Numbered from the stretch's first letter, positions 53,785 through 63,438 are shown. The stretch: 64,000 nt of DNA from DATJOJ01 sp035507035 (GCA_035507035.1 DATJOJ010000055.1:3866-67865); one strand, 5' to 3'. Notes: generated by a model from the letters alone, not told the origin. Numbers and translations: made by a program.

Positions 53785-56700
53785 ATGATCGCGTCGATTT
53801 TAGACAAGTTAGATATTTTAGGAAATCAGCACCCAGACAGGCTTCTCTACTCGTACATCGATGTGAACGGCAACCCGATTGGGGGCTACTCGTATGAGTC
53901 GTTCCTCCGCCGGACGAAGGTGATTGCCGGACACTTGCGCAAGCTGCACGGTTTCAAGTCACAGGACCGTGTTCTCCTGGCGTATCCGCCGGGACTAGAG
54001 ATGATTTGCGCCTTTTTCGGGTGCGTGCGCGCCGGGTTGATCCCGGTGCCCGTCTATCCCCCCAGTTCTCGTGGCTTTCAGGGTGCCTTGTACAAAATGG
54101 TCCACATTGCAAAGGACTGCCAGGCGGCGGGCATTTTAACCAGCAAGGATTATCTCGGATCGCTGAGAACTAATCTTGCCCGAAGCGGCGTCTGTTCAAC
54201 CGGAGTCGATGTCGACTACGTTTCCAGTCTTCGTTGGCTGGTGACGGAAGATTTCGTTGATCTTATTTCGGACGAAACTTTCAACGGCGCTTCGAATGTC
54301 CTGTTTCTCCAGTACACGTCGGGCTCGACTCGAGATCCTAAAGGCGTGATGGTCACGCACGAAAACATACTGCATAATTGCCCGCTGGTGATCGACCATG
54401 ACGCGCCGGTTGTGGTCTCCTGGCTGCCGCAATATCACGATATGGGGTTGATTGGGTGCTACCTTTATCCAGCGCTCAAAGGCGGCACGACTTACGGCTT
54501 TGCTCCCACCGATTTCATTCAGCGCCCGACCCTGTGGTTTGATGCAATCAAGACTTATGAAGCCAGCGCCTCCGCGGCGCCCAACTTCGCCTATGACTAT
54601 TGCCTGCGCGCGGGGCGGATTTCGAAGGAAAGTTTGGAGAGCTGCGATCTCAGTTCCCTTCGGCAGTTGCTGGTTGCCGCCGAACCCGTCAAACCGGATA
54701 CTTACACGCGGTTTCTGCAGGCCTTCCAGCCCCGCGGACTTAAGTCGGAGAGTTTTTTTGTCGCTTACGGGCTGGCGGAGAATACTCTGGCGGTTTCGCT
54801 CGGCGGCCGCAGTATTGTTTCCGTCAACAAGAACGCGGTTGCGCTGGGAAAAGCCCGCATGACCAAGGAGGTTTCCGAGATCGGCGGAGCAACTCAGATT
54901 GTCAGTTGCGGAACACCTCTACCTGGTCTCACGGTAAAGATCGTTCATCCCGAAAAGCACGTGGTTCTGGAACCGGGCCGAATTGGCGAGATTTGGATTG
55001 CGGGCGGGAGTAAGTGTCCGGGTTTTTGGAACAATCCGGAACTGACGCTAAGGCTGTTCCACGCCCGGCTTGTGGACGATAGCCCCTATGACGACGGCTA
55101 TCTTCGTACGGGCGACATGGGCTTTTTTCATGATGGCGAACTGTTCGTCTGCGGCCGTATTAAGGACATGATCATTCTCCGCGGGCAAAACTATTACCCG
55201 CAGGATATCGAAGCGGTGGCGGAGAAAGCGTCAGGCTTGATCCGAAGCAATTGCGTCGCAGCGTTTCAGATTAACGAAGACAGCGAGCCGGCCCTGGCGA
55301 TCGTAGCCGAGGTTAAGAATCTTAAGGCGCTTCCCGATGCGCTGAAGATCGCGGCCGCCGTCCGGAATCACCTGAACGTTGAAGTCGCCGTGGTTTCTTT
55401 CATCGCACCTCACTCCATACCGAGAACCAGTTCGGGCAAGATCATGCGCCACAAAGCCAAGCACATGTGGCAGCAAGGGCAGTTTACAGTTCTCTCAGAA
55501 TTTTCCAGGGAAAAAGACGCTGAGTCCTCGGTCTTCGGTACCGCAGGGCAGTCGCCTTTCGACGTGTTAAAAGCCCGTTACAACCTGACCGGCACGGAGT
55601 CCTACACCCTCGTAGAAGCCGGGCTGGATTCGCTGGATCTGGTTGTGTTCATGCACGAGATCAAGGAACTCCTAAAGAACAAGGACGCCGACATGCTGGC
55701 GAGGCAGGTGGATATCGGCCTCATTCAGCGCGTGAGCGTCGCCGAGTTGTTTCAACTGGCTGAACAATTGCAACGTGCACCCGAAGAAGCACTGGTTCCG
55801 CTGCGGAAGTATCTAGCGACTTTCCGGGAAGAGCAGCGTGCAGCGGAAGTGCGGATGATGAGTAATGACAGAAAGCTCATATTCGTGCCTCCGGCGCCTG
55901 CCTTATTGCCCGAAACACCGATACTGGAAAATGTTTTGCTCACTGGTGGCACGGGATTTATCGGACCGTTCCTGGTGAAAAGCCTGCTGGAACAAACGCG
56001 AGCGACCATCCACGTTCTGGTCAGGTCTTCCGACGAGCATCAGGGCAAGCAGAGATTGCGGGCGGCGATGGAATCGATGGGGCCTTGCCCGGCGAAACTG
56101 ATGCAGATGTTCGAGAGCCGCGTAGTACCGGTTTGCGGAGATCTTGGCCAGAAGGACCTGGGATTGACGCCAGAGGTTTGGGATGGCCTCGCGAACGAAA
56201 TCGATACCGTGTTTCATAACGGCGCAACCGTAAATTACCTGCTCAACTATGACCGGATGCGTGACGCGAATGTGCTGGGGACTAATGAGGTTTTGAGACT
56301 GGCGTTCGAAGGACGGGCCAAGAGCTTTAATTACGTCTCAACCACCTTCATTTTTGGCTGGGCTGTCAAGAAGGTTCTCTATGAAACCGACTTCAACGAG
56401 AACATGGAGCTTCTCGATTTCGGCTATAGCCAATCCAAGTGGGTTTCGGAGCAGGTTGTGATGGATGCACGCCGCCACGGGCTGGCGACGCGAATTTTCC
56501 GTCCCGCTCTAGTGAGCCCCTCGATTACCGGTGGCGGCAACAACTTCGACATCGCCGTGCGGTTAGTGGCGTTTATGGTGAATCACGGCATTGGGGTCGA
56601 TGCCCTCAACCAAGTGAGTTTCGTTCCCGCAGATGTCGTGGCGAACAATATTGTTGCGATTTCCGCAACTCCCGGCACCGAGAATAAGACCTATCACGTA

Positions 56701-57081
56701 GTGCGGGACGATTACGCAAACATGATGGATATTACCGACCTCATTACAGAAGCCACCGGCCGGCAGTTTGAAATATTCAGTCTTCCCGATTTCGTTCCCG
56801 AGCTGATCAGGAGATGCAAGAAAGAAGATCTGCTCTTCCCGCTGCTGGACTTTCTGGTGGGCTCGGTGGACAACATTTCGGCGATGGAGTTCAAACGCTA
56901 CGATAGTTCCAGCTATCAAGCGGCCCGAGACGCTTCCACCTGGGGCAAGGCAGATCCGTCACTTGAAGCTACAGTCAACGGCATTCTGCGATTCATGCAT
57001 CGCAAAGGAATCATCTCGGTTGGCATCCGCGAGCTCAACAGCGCGGACAACTGCAAACTGGCCGCTCAGCGGCTGGCATAG
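53785..57081 (+). CDS. Fatty acyl-AMP ligase / carrier protein / thioester reductase fusion
   Basis: 1098 residues with three domains. (1) About residues 10-590, fatty acyl-AMP ligase: FLQYTSGSTRDPKGVMVTHE (172-191), YLRTGDMGFF and GRIKDMIILRGQNYYPQDIE (454-473). (2) About 595-680, carrier protein with Ser616 in AGLDSLDLVVF. (3) About 715-1080, NAD(P)-binding thioester reductase: LLTGGTGFIGPFLVKSLLEQ, VFHNGATVNYL, the catalytic pair Tyr881/Lys885 in GYSQSKW. The enzyme activates a fatty acid, holds it as a thioester and releases it as aldehyde or alcohol, like a carboxylic acid reductase. It is divergent from the desaturase-P450 operon. Confidence 0.93.
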   Translation: MIASILDKLDILGNQHPDRLLYSYIDVNGNPIGGYSYESFLRRTKVIAGHLRKLHGFKSQDRVLLAYPPGLEMICAFFGCVRAGLIPVPVYPPSSRGFQGALYKMVHIAKDCQAAGILTSKDYLGSLRTNLARSGVCSTGVDVDYVSSLRWLVTEDFVDLISDETFNGASNVLFLQYTSGSTRDPKGVMVTHENILHNCPLVIDHDAPVVVSWLPQYHDMGLIGCYLYPALKGGTTYGFAPTDFIQRPTLWFDAIKTYEASASAAPNFAYDYCLRAGRISKESLESCDLSSLRQLLVAAEPVKPDTYTRFLQAFQPRGLKSESFFVAYGLAENTLAVSLGGRSIVSVNKNAVALGKARMTKEVSEIGGATQIVSCGTPLPGLTVKIVHPEKHVVLEPGRIGEIWIAGGSKCPGFWNNPELTLRLFHARLVDDSPYDDGYLRTGDMGFFHDGELFVCGRIKDMIILRGQNYYPQDIEAVAEKASGLIRSNCVAAFQINEDSEPALAIVAEVKNLKALPDALKIAAAVRNHLNVEVAVVSFIAPHSIPRTSSGKIMRHKAKHMWQQGQFTVLSEFSREKDAESSVFGTAGQSPFDVLKARYNLTGTESYTLVEAGLDSLDLVVFMHEIKELLKNKDADMLARQVDIGLIQRVSVAELFQLAEQLQRAPEEALVPLRKYLATFREEQRAAEVRMMSNDRKLIFVPPAPALLPETPILENVLLTGGTGFIGPFLVKSLLEQTRATIHVLVRSSDEHQGKQRLRAAMESMGPCPAKLMQMFESRVVPVCGDLGQKDLGLTPEVWDGLANEIDTVFHNGATVNYLLNYDRMRDANVLGTNEVLRLAFEGRAKSFNYVSTTFIFGWAVKKVLYETDFNENMELLDFGYSQSKWVSEQVVMDARRHGLATRIFRPALVSPSITGGGNNFDIAVRLVAFMVNHGIGVDALNQVSFVPADVVANNIVAISATPGTENKTYHVVRDDYANMMDITDLITEATGRQFEIFSLPDFVPELIRRCKKEDLLFPLLDFLVGSVDNISAMEFKRYDSSSYQAARDASTWGKADPSLEATVNGILRFMHRKGIISVGIRELNSADNCKLAAQRLA

Positions 57082-57102
57082 ATCGCGTCCAGCGCGGAAG
57101 GG

Positions 57103-57882
57103 TTAGTGTTTCCGAAATATCAGCGTTTCCTTTATCTGCTGGCCGGTTTCCAGCGTGCCGGTCGTGGTCAGCGTCATCTGGGTTCCGTCGGCGGAAACGA
57201 CCCAGCGGTCTTTCTGCGTGATTTGATTGTCTCTCCGGTAGAACGAATCGACGGTGTGAGCGTCGACAAGCTGGAGGGTTACAGTATCGTTGCGGGAATT
57301 TCTTAGATCGTATTCCTTGCCGTCAAAACGGGCGCTGTAGCTGAAGTCACCCGAGAAGTGCACTCCGTTGTTTCCCTCCGCCTCGATCTTGAGCGCCATG
57401 CCTTGTGCCATCCGAGACTTGCTCAGGTCCTCGGTCCAGTCGCCAGAGAATAAATCGCTGGCAATCTTCTTTCCCCCGGTTCGCTTCCAGACAGTGATTG
57501 TGTCGGGATGGCCAGGCTGAGAAGTCTTGCTCGTCAACTCATTGCCGTTACTCGACAGTTTGTCATGAATTGTCTCTACGACGGCTCCATCACGTTTCTC
57601 TTTCACTTCGACGTGATGCTTGCTGATCTTATGCAGCTCGATTTGGTTAAATGCCGGATTTCCCTGTACGGAGGAGTCATGACCGTTCAACTTGGCGGTG
57701 AAATCAGCGTGAGTCTCGCCTGTAACCACTACGTGGACTTCGTCATGGTTCGAGGTAATCGAGAGTTTGTTGCCGGGATCTAGCGAAGACTGCGCAGAGA
57801 TAAGCACCCATGAGCCGATGCGCGGGTCTGCCGCCCAAAGCGGCAGGGCGGCGAACAAGACAAACAACGCGAGTTTGTGCAA
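57103..57882 (-). CDS. Secreted protein of unknown function
   Basis: 259 residues with a signal peptide (MHKLALFVLFAALPLWAA). The mature protein is beta-rich with repeated patterns GSWVLISAQSSLDPG and GDWTEDLSKSRMAQG, suggesting two lipocalin-like halves. No catalytic motif is visible. It lies between the FAAL fusion (convergent) and the MMPL transporter (divergent). Confidence 0.7.
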   Translation of the reverse strand: MHKLALFVLFAALPLWAADPRIGSWVLISAQSSLDPGNKLSITSNHDEVHVVVTGETHADFTAKLNGHDSSVQGNPAFNQIELHKISKHHVEVKEKRDGAVVETIHDKLSSNGNELTSKTSQPGHPDTITVWKRTGGKKIASDLFSGDWTEDLSKSRMAQGMALKIEAEGNNGVHFSGDFSYSARFDGKEYDLRNSRNDTVTLQLVDAHTVDSFYRRDNQITQKDRWVVSADGTQMTLTTTGTLETGQQIKETLIFRKH

Positions 57883-57923
57883 TGGTCCTCCGGAAAACAG
57901 TGTAGGCCTCCTAGATAATCATA

Positions 57924-57957
57924 CGATTCAACCGCTCGCGGCGCGAAATTTGAATCG
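57924..57957. promoter_or_regulatory. Inverted repeat in the divergent promoter
   Basis: CGATTCAA (57924-57931) and TTGAATCG (57950-57957) are perfect inverted copies with an 18-bp spacer, between the secreted protein and the MMPL gene. A possible operator; no regulator gene is adjacent. Confidence 0.3.
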
Positions 57958-58083
57958 CGTCTCAGGTAACAATGTTGGGTAGTAGGCGAATTGTGGGTTG
58001 CCGATTTTCCCACCCATCTCTAGATTGGAATTAGATAAGCGAAACTACGAACAAATAGCCCATACCTTATTTTGCGTGACACT

Positions 58084-60309
58084 ATGAATCTCATGCACGT
58101 GCGCCGTTTCTTGCTTGCCGGCGTAGTCCTCATTGTGGTGGTTGCGCTGCTTCCATTTTCCTTTCACGCCGAGCGCCATCTGGAGACAGCAACCCGCATC
58201 GAGGGCAGCGAGGCGGGTAAAGTCCCCCAGGAATTGGCCACTCGTTTTCATTCGCCCTTCGTCGACCGTGTGGTTTTGGTGATTCAGGGACTCCCTCCTG
58301 CGAATTCGGACGACGGAGCAAAAGCATTGGCGGGGATCGAGGAGAAACTCCAGAACGAGCCCGGCGTTTCTGGAGTAGTTTCTTATCTTGATTTTCGCGA
58401 CCCGATTTTTCTCGGCAAAGGCGGAGGAACTTTTATTCTGGTCGGACTTGCCCCGACCGAGGGTCCCGTAGAGTCGCTCGTCCCCAACCTTCACGCGCTG
58501 GAGGATTCACTGCAAGAGGAATTGCGCGGCCGCTATCCGGAGGTGAAACTCGAACTGACAGGCGAGACTCCACTAAATTTCGACATTCGGAAAACCAGCG
58601 CCGACGACGTACGCCGCGCGGAAACTCTTGCCATTCCTGCCACCCTCGCACTTCTGCTGGTGGCTTTCGGAAGCCTGGTGGCAGCGCCGATTCCGGTCGC
58701 CATCGGTCAGCTTGCCATCGCCAGCGCTCTGGCGATCGCAGGGTTCCTGGCCCTGCGTTGGCACTTGTCCATCCTGGTTCATAATTTGTCCACCATGCTG
58801 GGGCTAGGGCTGGGAATTGATTACGCGCTCCTAATGGTCAGCCGTTTCCGGGAAGCGATTGCCACGGGGCAAGACAAATTCACATGTTCTTCGATCGCGG
58901 CACGCCAGGCAGGCCGCACACTCCTGATTTCAGCCTCGACCGTGGCCATCGGATTCCTGGCTCTCCTGACCGTCCCCATCAGCGAAATCAGTTCCATCGG
59001 TGTGGCTGGATCTTTGGTGGCGGGAACGAGTCTATTGCTGTCCGTCACCCTGGTTCCGGCGCTGCTGGGAATTCTCGGTCCGCGCATCAATGCCGGCCGG
59101 GTGCCGTTTCTTGCAAACTTTGACGAGGGTCGGGCAGAGCGCACGGTAAATCGCTGGAGACGATGGGGAAAACTGGTAGTGGCTCATCCCTGGCTTGCCA
59201 TCATTTTGGCAGGTGTCCCCTTGCTACTGCTGGCATCGCAAGCGACGAAGCTCAATACCAACGTGCCGCGAGGCGATTGGCTGCCATCGCAAGCGGAGTC
59301 GGTTCGCGCGCTTCACACTCTCGAGCGAATGGATCGGGTTGGTATGGTGTACTCGTTGCGTGTGATCCTCGAACTGCCGGATTCAATTGGGCACACGGAT
59401 GCAGGCTGGAATGCGCTCGATCGCTTCAGCAAGCGGCTGGCGAGCGATCCTCGTGCCTTCCGCGTCATCTCACTGACTACGATTGCGGACAGTAACCGAT
59501 CTTTACTGCCGAACATTGCTCGAGATACGCAACGAGCGTTTCTGAGTCGTGACGGGCACGCGGCGTTGATCGAAGTGTTACCCGCGACATCCGTTACGCT
59601 GAACGATCAAGTCGATTGGGTGCGGCAACTGCGGAAGGAAGGCGCAGGGGTTCTCACCGGAGTGCCCGGCGCCACGCTGCGCATTGGAGGCATTCCCGCA
59701 CTCACCGCCGATTATCAGACGATTGTCCGGGACCGGTTCGCTCCCGTGCTTGAATTGGTGGTGGGAGGGACTCTGCTGGCGCTTCTAGGTGGCTTCCGTT
59801 CACTCTTCGCCGCGGTGAAAGCCATTGCCCTGAACTTGCTCTCAGTTGCGGCCTCGTTCGGGGCGCTGGTTCTGGTGTTTCAGGAGGGACATGGAATTCA
59901 GTTCTTCCGGGTTCCCGAGGGAACGGCCAGCGTCTTTCCTCTGGTCCCGATCGTCACCTTTGCAATCGTTTTCGGGTTAAGCATGGATTACGAAGTATTT
60001 CTGGTAGCGCGCGTTCTCGAAGCTAGAAGGAGTGGGCTGAGTGAAGTAGATGCGATCCCCGAGGGCCTGGCCAGAACCGCAGGCCTGATTACGAGCGCCG
60101 CCGCGATCATGATTGTGGTATTTGCGGCATTTACTTTCGGAAGTTTCCTGGTGGTCAAGATGATCGGATTTACCTTGGCGGTCGCGGTGTTGATTGATGC
60201 CACGCTGGTTCGCATTGTGATCGGTCCGGCGCTGCTTCGTCTTGCGGGCGATTGGAACTGGTGGCCCGGCGGGCTCGCAACAGCGCGTCCAGAAACTGAT
60301 GCGGCGTAG
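58084..60309 (+). CDS. MMPL/RND-superfamily transporter
   Basis: 741 residues from ATG 58084 (a TTG at 58072 would add four residues). The layout is that of MMPL/HpnN-type transporters: TM1 (RFLLAGVVLIVVVALLPF), a periplasmic loop, a TM bundle with GLGLGIDYALLMVSRFREA, a second loop, and a second bundle with FGLSMDYEVFLVARVLEA. The conserved Asp-Tyr pairs (IDY, MDY) are the proton-relay sites. MMPL proteins export lipids, so this may move the product of the nearby FAAL/desaturase/P450 locus. The 3' end overlaps the convergent HAD gene by 140 bp. Confidence 0.88.
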   Translation: MNLMHVRRFLLAGVVLIVVVALLPFSFHAERHLETATRIEGSEAGKVPQELATRFHSPFVDRVVLVIQGLPPANSDDGAKALAGIEEKLQNEPGVSGVVSYLDFRDPIFLGKGGGTFILVGLAPTEGPVESLVPNLHALEDSLQEELRGRYPEVKLELTGETPLNFDIRKTSADDVRRAETLAIPATLALLLVAFGSLVAAPIPVAIGQLAIASALAIAGFLALRWHLSILVHNLSTMLGLGLGIDYALLMVSRFREAIATGQDKFTCSSIAARQAGRTLLISASTVAIGFLALLTVPISEISSIGVAGSLVAGTSLLLSVTLVPALLGILGPRINAGRVPFLANFDEGRAERTVNRWRRWGKLVVAHPWLAIILAGVPLLLLASQATKLNTNVPRGDWLPSQAESVRALHTLERMDRVGMVYSLRVILELPDSIGHTDAGWNALDRFSKRLASDPRAFRVISLTTIADSNRSLLPNIARDTQRAFLSRDGHAALIEVLPATSVTLNDQVDWVRQLRKEGAGVLTGVPGATLRIGGIPALTADYQTIVRDRFAPVLELVVGGTLLALLGGFRSLFAAVKAIALNLLSVAASFGALVLVFQEGHGIQFFRVPEGTASVFPLVPIVTFAIVFGLSMDYEVFLVARVLEARRSGLSEVDAIPEGLARTAGLITSAAAIMIVVFAAFTFGSFLVVKMIGFTLAVAVLIDATLVRIVIGPALLRLAGDWNWWPGGLATARPETDAA

Positions 60310-61285
60310 CGTAGATGGAATCGACCGAAGCGAGTTCTTTCTGCAGCTTACGTGAGCGGCGATTTGGCGGACCTTTGTGCGAGCGCGGCACCCAGACGGT
60401 TTGCATGCCTGCTTTCTTGGCCCCCTTCAGGTGGGCGATCGTATCTTCCGCCATGATGGTCTCGAGCGACTGAATCGGGTCAGCCGCGTCGCGCATGTGG
60501 TTAACGGCCGCAAGCACCTTCTCAAAAACCTCTGGACTCGTGCCCTTTCTGTGAGGAGAAATCTCTTCCAGCCCAAAGATCTTGTGCTCGGCAATCAACC
60601 CTCCGAGGCCAAGCTTTTCCAGCTTTTCCATCGCCTCTCCTTCTCCCTGCTTGAAGGAATGCGTGAGGATTGCAACCTCAACACCGGCGTCCGTGAGCCG
60701 CCGTATTCGGCTTACTAATTCAACGTCGGGCTGGATGAATCCCGTGCCCATGTGCTTGTGCCATAACCGGGTAGCCCCCTTGCCTCCCTCTATAATCTTT
60801 CTTTGCAGTTCGTCGGGCGTGAGCGCCACTTTTTTTCCCCTCTTGCGGTCCTGAAGGAGCCTGAGATTAAAAGCCATCGCGATCATGTCTTTATAGGGCG
60901 GATCAACGACCTGAACCGCGAGGGGTTCTTCTTTCTCGCCCGACTGCGCTGCCTTCCTTCGGCCGTAATAGAGTTCCAGCATGCCAAACAAGGAGGGGGC
61001 GGGGAGTCCCTTGTTTTCCAGGCTTTCCGCCAGTTTACTGATAGACCCGCATAACGCGTCATCTGGATTTCTGTTCGCTTCCTGCTTCGCCTTTTCAATC
61101 AGTTCTTGCGCTATTTTCCTCCGGAATATGGGAAGGCCGTATTTCTTTTGTATCTCGCGCCAAGACCGGAGGATGGCGTTTCGGAACGTCTTGTTGTAAG
61201 GGTAGAGAAAGCAATCAAGGTCTAAAACGACGAGCCTCACCTTCTCGAAGAAAGGGTTGGGGTCGACGGAGGCTTTAGCAGTCAT
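60170..61285 (-). CDS. HAD-superfamily hydrolase (pyrimidine nucleotidase-like)
   Basis: 371 residues. HAD motif I is VLDLDCFLYPYN (Asp22, Asp24) and motif III/IV is AEDTIAHLKGAKKAGMQTVW, as in the SDT1/PPA1 and pyrimidine 5'-nucleotidase branch (usually DLDNTLYPY). The cap region is unusually long and charged. The last 47 codons overlap the 3' end of the MMPL gene in antisense and encode an Arg/Pro-rich tail without conservation, so the ancestral stop may have been lost. Confidence 0.8.
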   Translation of the reverse strand: MTAKASVDPNPFFEKVRLVVLDLDCFLYPYNKTFRNAILRSWREIQKKYGLPIFRRKIAQELIEKAKQEANRNPDDALCGSISKLAESLENKGLPAPSLFGMLELYYGRRKAAQSGEKEEPLAVQVVDPPYKDMIAMAFNLRLLQDRKRGKKVALTPDELQRKIIEGGKGATRLWHKHMGTGFIQPDVELVSRIRRLTDAGVEVAILTHSFKQGEGEAMEKLEKLGLGGLIAEHKIFGLEEISPHRKGTSPEVFEKVLAAVNHMRDAADPIQSLETIMAEDTIAHLKGAKKAGMQTVWVPRSHKGPPNRRSRKLQKELASVDSIYATPHQFLDALLRARRATSSNRPQDEAAPDRSQCEPAWHQSTPRPPR

Positions 61286-61664
61286 GGAATCCAGCGCGGC
61301 ACCTAAAATTGTACACAGCCGGATGCCCGTCAGTCGGTCGCTGCTTCAAAGCGCGGACGAGATCTCTTCGAGAAGCCACCGAGTGCAAGACCTTGTTCGG
61401 CACCTGTGGGCAATGAATAATCTGTAAATCTTATTAACACGTCCTATCAGCGTGAATAGTGCAAAGAGCTCATTTAGGACGGCGCGGCAGGCTCATGCGA
61501 ACTACTGAGGATGAAACTGTTGTAACGAAAGTGCGTTCTCCGCATCCCAAGCACACAGGGAAACAACGGATGTCGCAGTGAAAGTCACCGGTCGGATCAA
61601 CGGTTGAGGCGCAATATCCAACAGCCTCGTGCCCGCAAAAGATCGATGATTCAGGAGATGCCTT
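61286..61664. other. Intergenic region before poxB
   Basis: 379 bases between the divergent HAD and poxB genes. Apart from the Shine-Dalgarno CAGGAG 7 nt before the poxB ATG, I recognise no element. It must contain both promoters. Confidence 0.5.
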
Positions 61665-63392
61665 ATGGCGAATGTAGCTGACGTGCTATGGGAGATGTGT
61701 GAGAAAGCCGGAGTGAAGCGCTGCTACGGGATCGTGGGAGATGCACTGAATCCCGTAATCGATGCCCTTCGACGGAATGGACACATCGACTTCGTACACG
61801 TCAGGCACGAGGAGTACGGCGGCTTTGCAGCGGTTGCCGATGCTTATATGACCGGCCAGCCGGTCGCGGTTTGCGGCACGGCGGGAGCGGGAACGGCACA
61901 TCTTTTCAATGGGCTGATGGATGCTCGCAAAGAGGGTGCTCCAGTCATCGCCATTGCGGGCGATGTTGAAACCAGCATTATCGACACAGCCGCTTTCGAG
62001 GAGGTCAATCCGTATAAGCTGTTCGACGCTGCCGCCCTGTACATCGGACGGCTCATCAATCCAGCTCAAGCCCGCGCCGTCATCGGAACCGCGTTACGCA
62101 CTGCGGTGATTGATCGCGGTCCAACCGTCATCTCCTTGCCCGGTGATGTGGCGGCATCCGACGCGCCTTCTAGTTCGCGCGAAGTGTCCATCCCGGTCGC
62201 TCCGATATATCGTCCGGCGAATGAGGACTTGGAAGAGCTCGCAGCCATGATCGAGCAAGCGAGCAGCGTCGCTATCTTCGGAGGGGAGGGGTGCCGCGAG
62301 GCGCACGAGGAAGTCATCGCGCTGGCTCAGAAACTGAAAGCGCCGGTTGGGTATACGTTTCGCGGAAAGCAGTGGCTGGAACACGATAATCCGTACGCGA
62401 CCGGCATGACCGGGCTTTTGGGTTATGGAGGAACCTATAAGGCTATCCATGACGCGAAGCTTCTGTTGCTGCTGGGAACGGACTTTCCGTTCAGTGAATT
62501 TCTTCCCAGCAGCGGCGTGAAGAAGGTGCAGATCGATACCAACCCGAAGCACCTCGGACGACGTACTCCGGTCGATCTCGCGCTGGTTGGCGATGTGAAG
62601 GCGACGCTGGCAGCATTGCTCCCAAAGGTGAAGGAGCGAAGCGATGAGGGTTTCCTTGAGAAGCATCTGGCTGAGACGCGCGAGTTCGATGAGCTGCTCA
62701 GTCATTATGTGAACAAGGGACCGGGCATCAAGCCCATCCGCCCAGAATTTTTGGCGGCGACGCTTAGTGATCTGGCGTCAGACGATGCCATGTTTTTCGC
62801 CGATACAGGTACGGCGTGCATCTGGCTGGCGCGACATATCAAAGGTGGGCCGAACCGCCGGTTGTTCGGTTCGTTTTCATGGGGATCGATGGCCAATGCC
62901 GCAGCCAACGCCTTTGGCGCACAACTAGCGTATCCCGATAGGCAGATGATCGCACTCTGCGGCGACGGCGGCTTCACCATGCTGCTGGGCGATCTGCTAA
63001 CCATGGTTGAGCGCAAGACACCCGTGGTTCAAATCGTGCTGAATAACGAATCGCTTGATTTCGTCAATATCGAACAACAGGAGGCTGGGTTGGTGCCTTA
63101 TGGCGTCAACTTTGAGAACCCTAACTTTGCGAAAGTGGCGGAAGCGATGGGCGCCAAGGGCATCCGTCTGGAAGACCCCGCAGATGTGAAGGACGCGCTT
63201 GCCGAGGCCCTTGCCTACAGGGGAGGTCCGGTTGTGGTGGACGCCCTGGTGGACCCATTCGCACTTTCGCTGCCGGCGCATGTGCCCTTCCATACGGCGA
63301 AGAGCTACACCTTGAGCCTGGCTAAGCAGGTGCTTTCCGGACGGATGGACTCGGTGATCAAAACGATCGAGCGGAATGTACGCTTGGTGTAG
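61665..63392 (+). CDS. poxB: Pyruvate oxidase/dehydrogenase, PoxB type (ThDP-dependent)
   Basis: 575 residues, start chosen with CAGGAG upstream. It oxidises pyruvate to acetate and CO2 with ThDP and FAD, passing electrons to quinone at the membrane. Motifs: the ThDP-activating Glu50 in VRHEEYGGFAAVADAY, the FAD domain in the middle, the ThDP/Mg loop GDGGFTMLLGDL (433-444) ending in LNNESLDF, and a C-terminal membrane-lipid binding helix region (TLSLAKQVLSGRMDSVI). Length and order match PoxB. It is monocistronic. Confidence 0.9.
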   Translation: MANVADVLWEMCEKAGVKRCYGIVGDALNPVIDALRRNGHIDFVHVRHEEYGGFAAVADAYMTGQPVAVCGTAGAGTAHLFNGLMDARKEGAPVIAIAGDVETSIIDTAAFEEVNPYKLFDAAALYIGRLINPAQARAVIGTALRTAVIDRGPTVISLPGDVAASDAPSSSREVSIPVAPIYRPANEDLEELAAMIEQASSVAIFGGEGCREAHEEVIALAQKLKAPVGYTFRGKQWLEHDNPYATGMTGLLGYGGTYKAIHDAKLLLLLGTDFPFSEFLPSSGVKKVQIDTNPKHLGRRTPVDLALVGDVKATLAALLPKVKERSDEGFLEKHLAETREFDELLSHYVNKGPGIKPIRPEFLAATLSDLASDDAMFFADTGTACIWLARHIKGGPNRRLFGSFSWGSMANAAANAFGAQLAYPDRQMIALCGDGGFTMLLGDLLTMVERKTPVVQIVLNNESLDFVNIEQQEAGLVPYGVNFENPNFAKVAEAMGAKGIRLEDPADVKDALAEALAYRGGPVVVDALVDPFALSLPAHVPFHTAKSYTLSLAKQVLSGRMDSVIKTIERNVRLV

Positions 63393-63418
63393 GACGGATG
63401 GCTCGCAGCTTGTTATCT

Positions 63419-63438
63419 TTTGCTGACATGTCAGCAAA
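63419..63438. promoter_or_regulatory. Perfect 20-bp palindrome
   Basis: TTTGCTGACATGTCAGCAAA, centred between 63428 and 63429, 27 bp after the poxB stop. As a hairpin it has a CATG loop and no T-run, so it suits either a terminator without a tail or an operator bound by a dimeric regulator upstream of the next gene. Confidence 0.55.
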
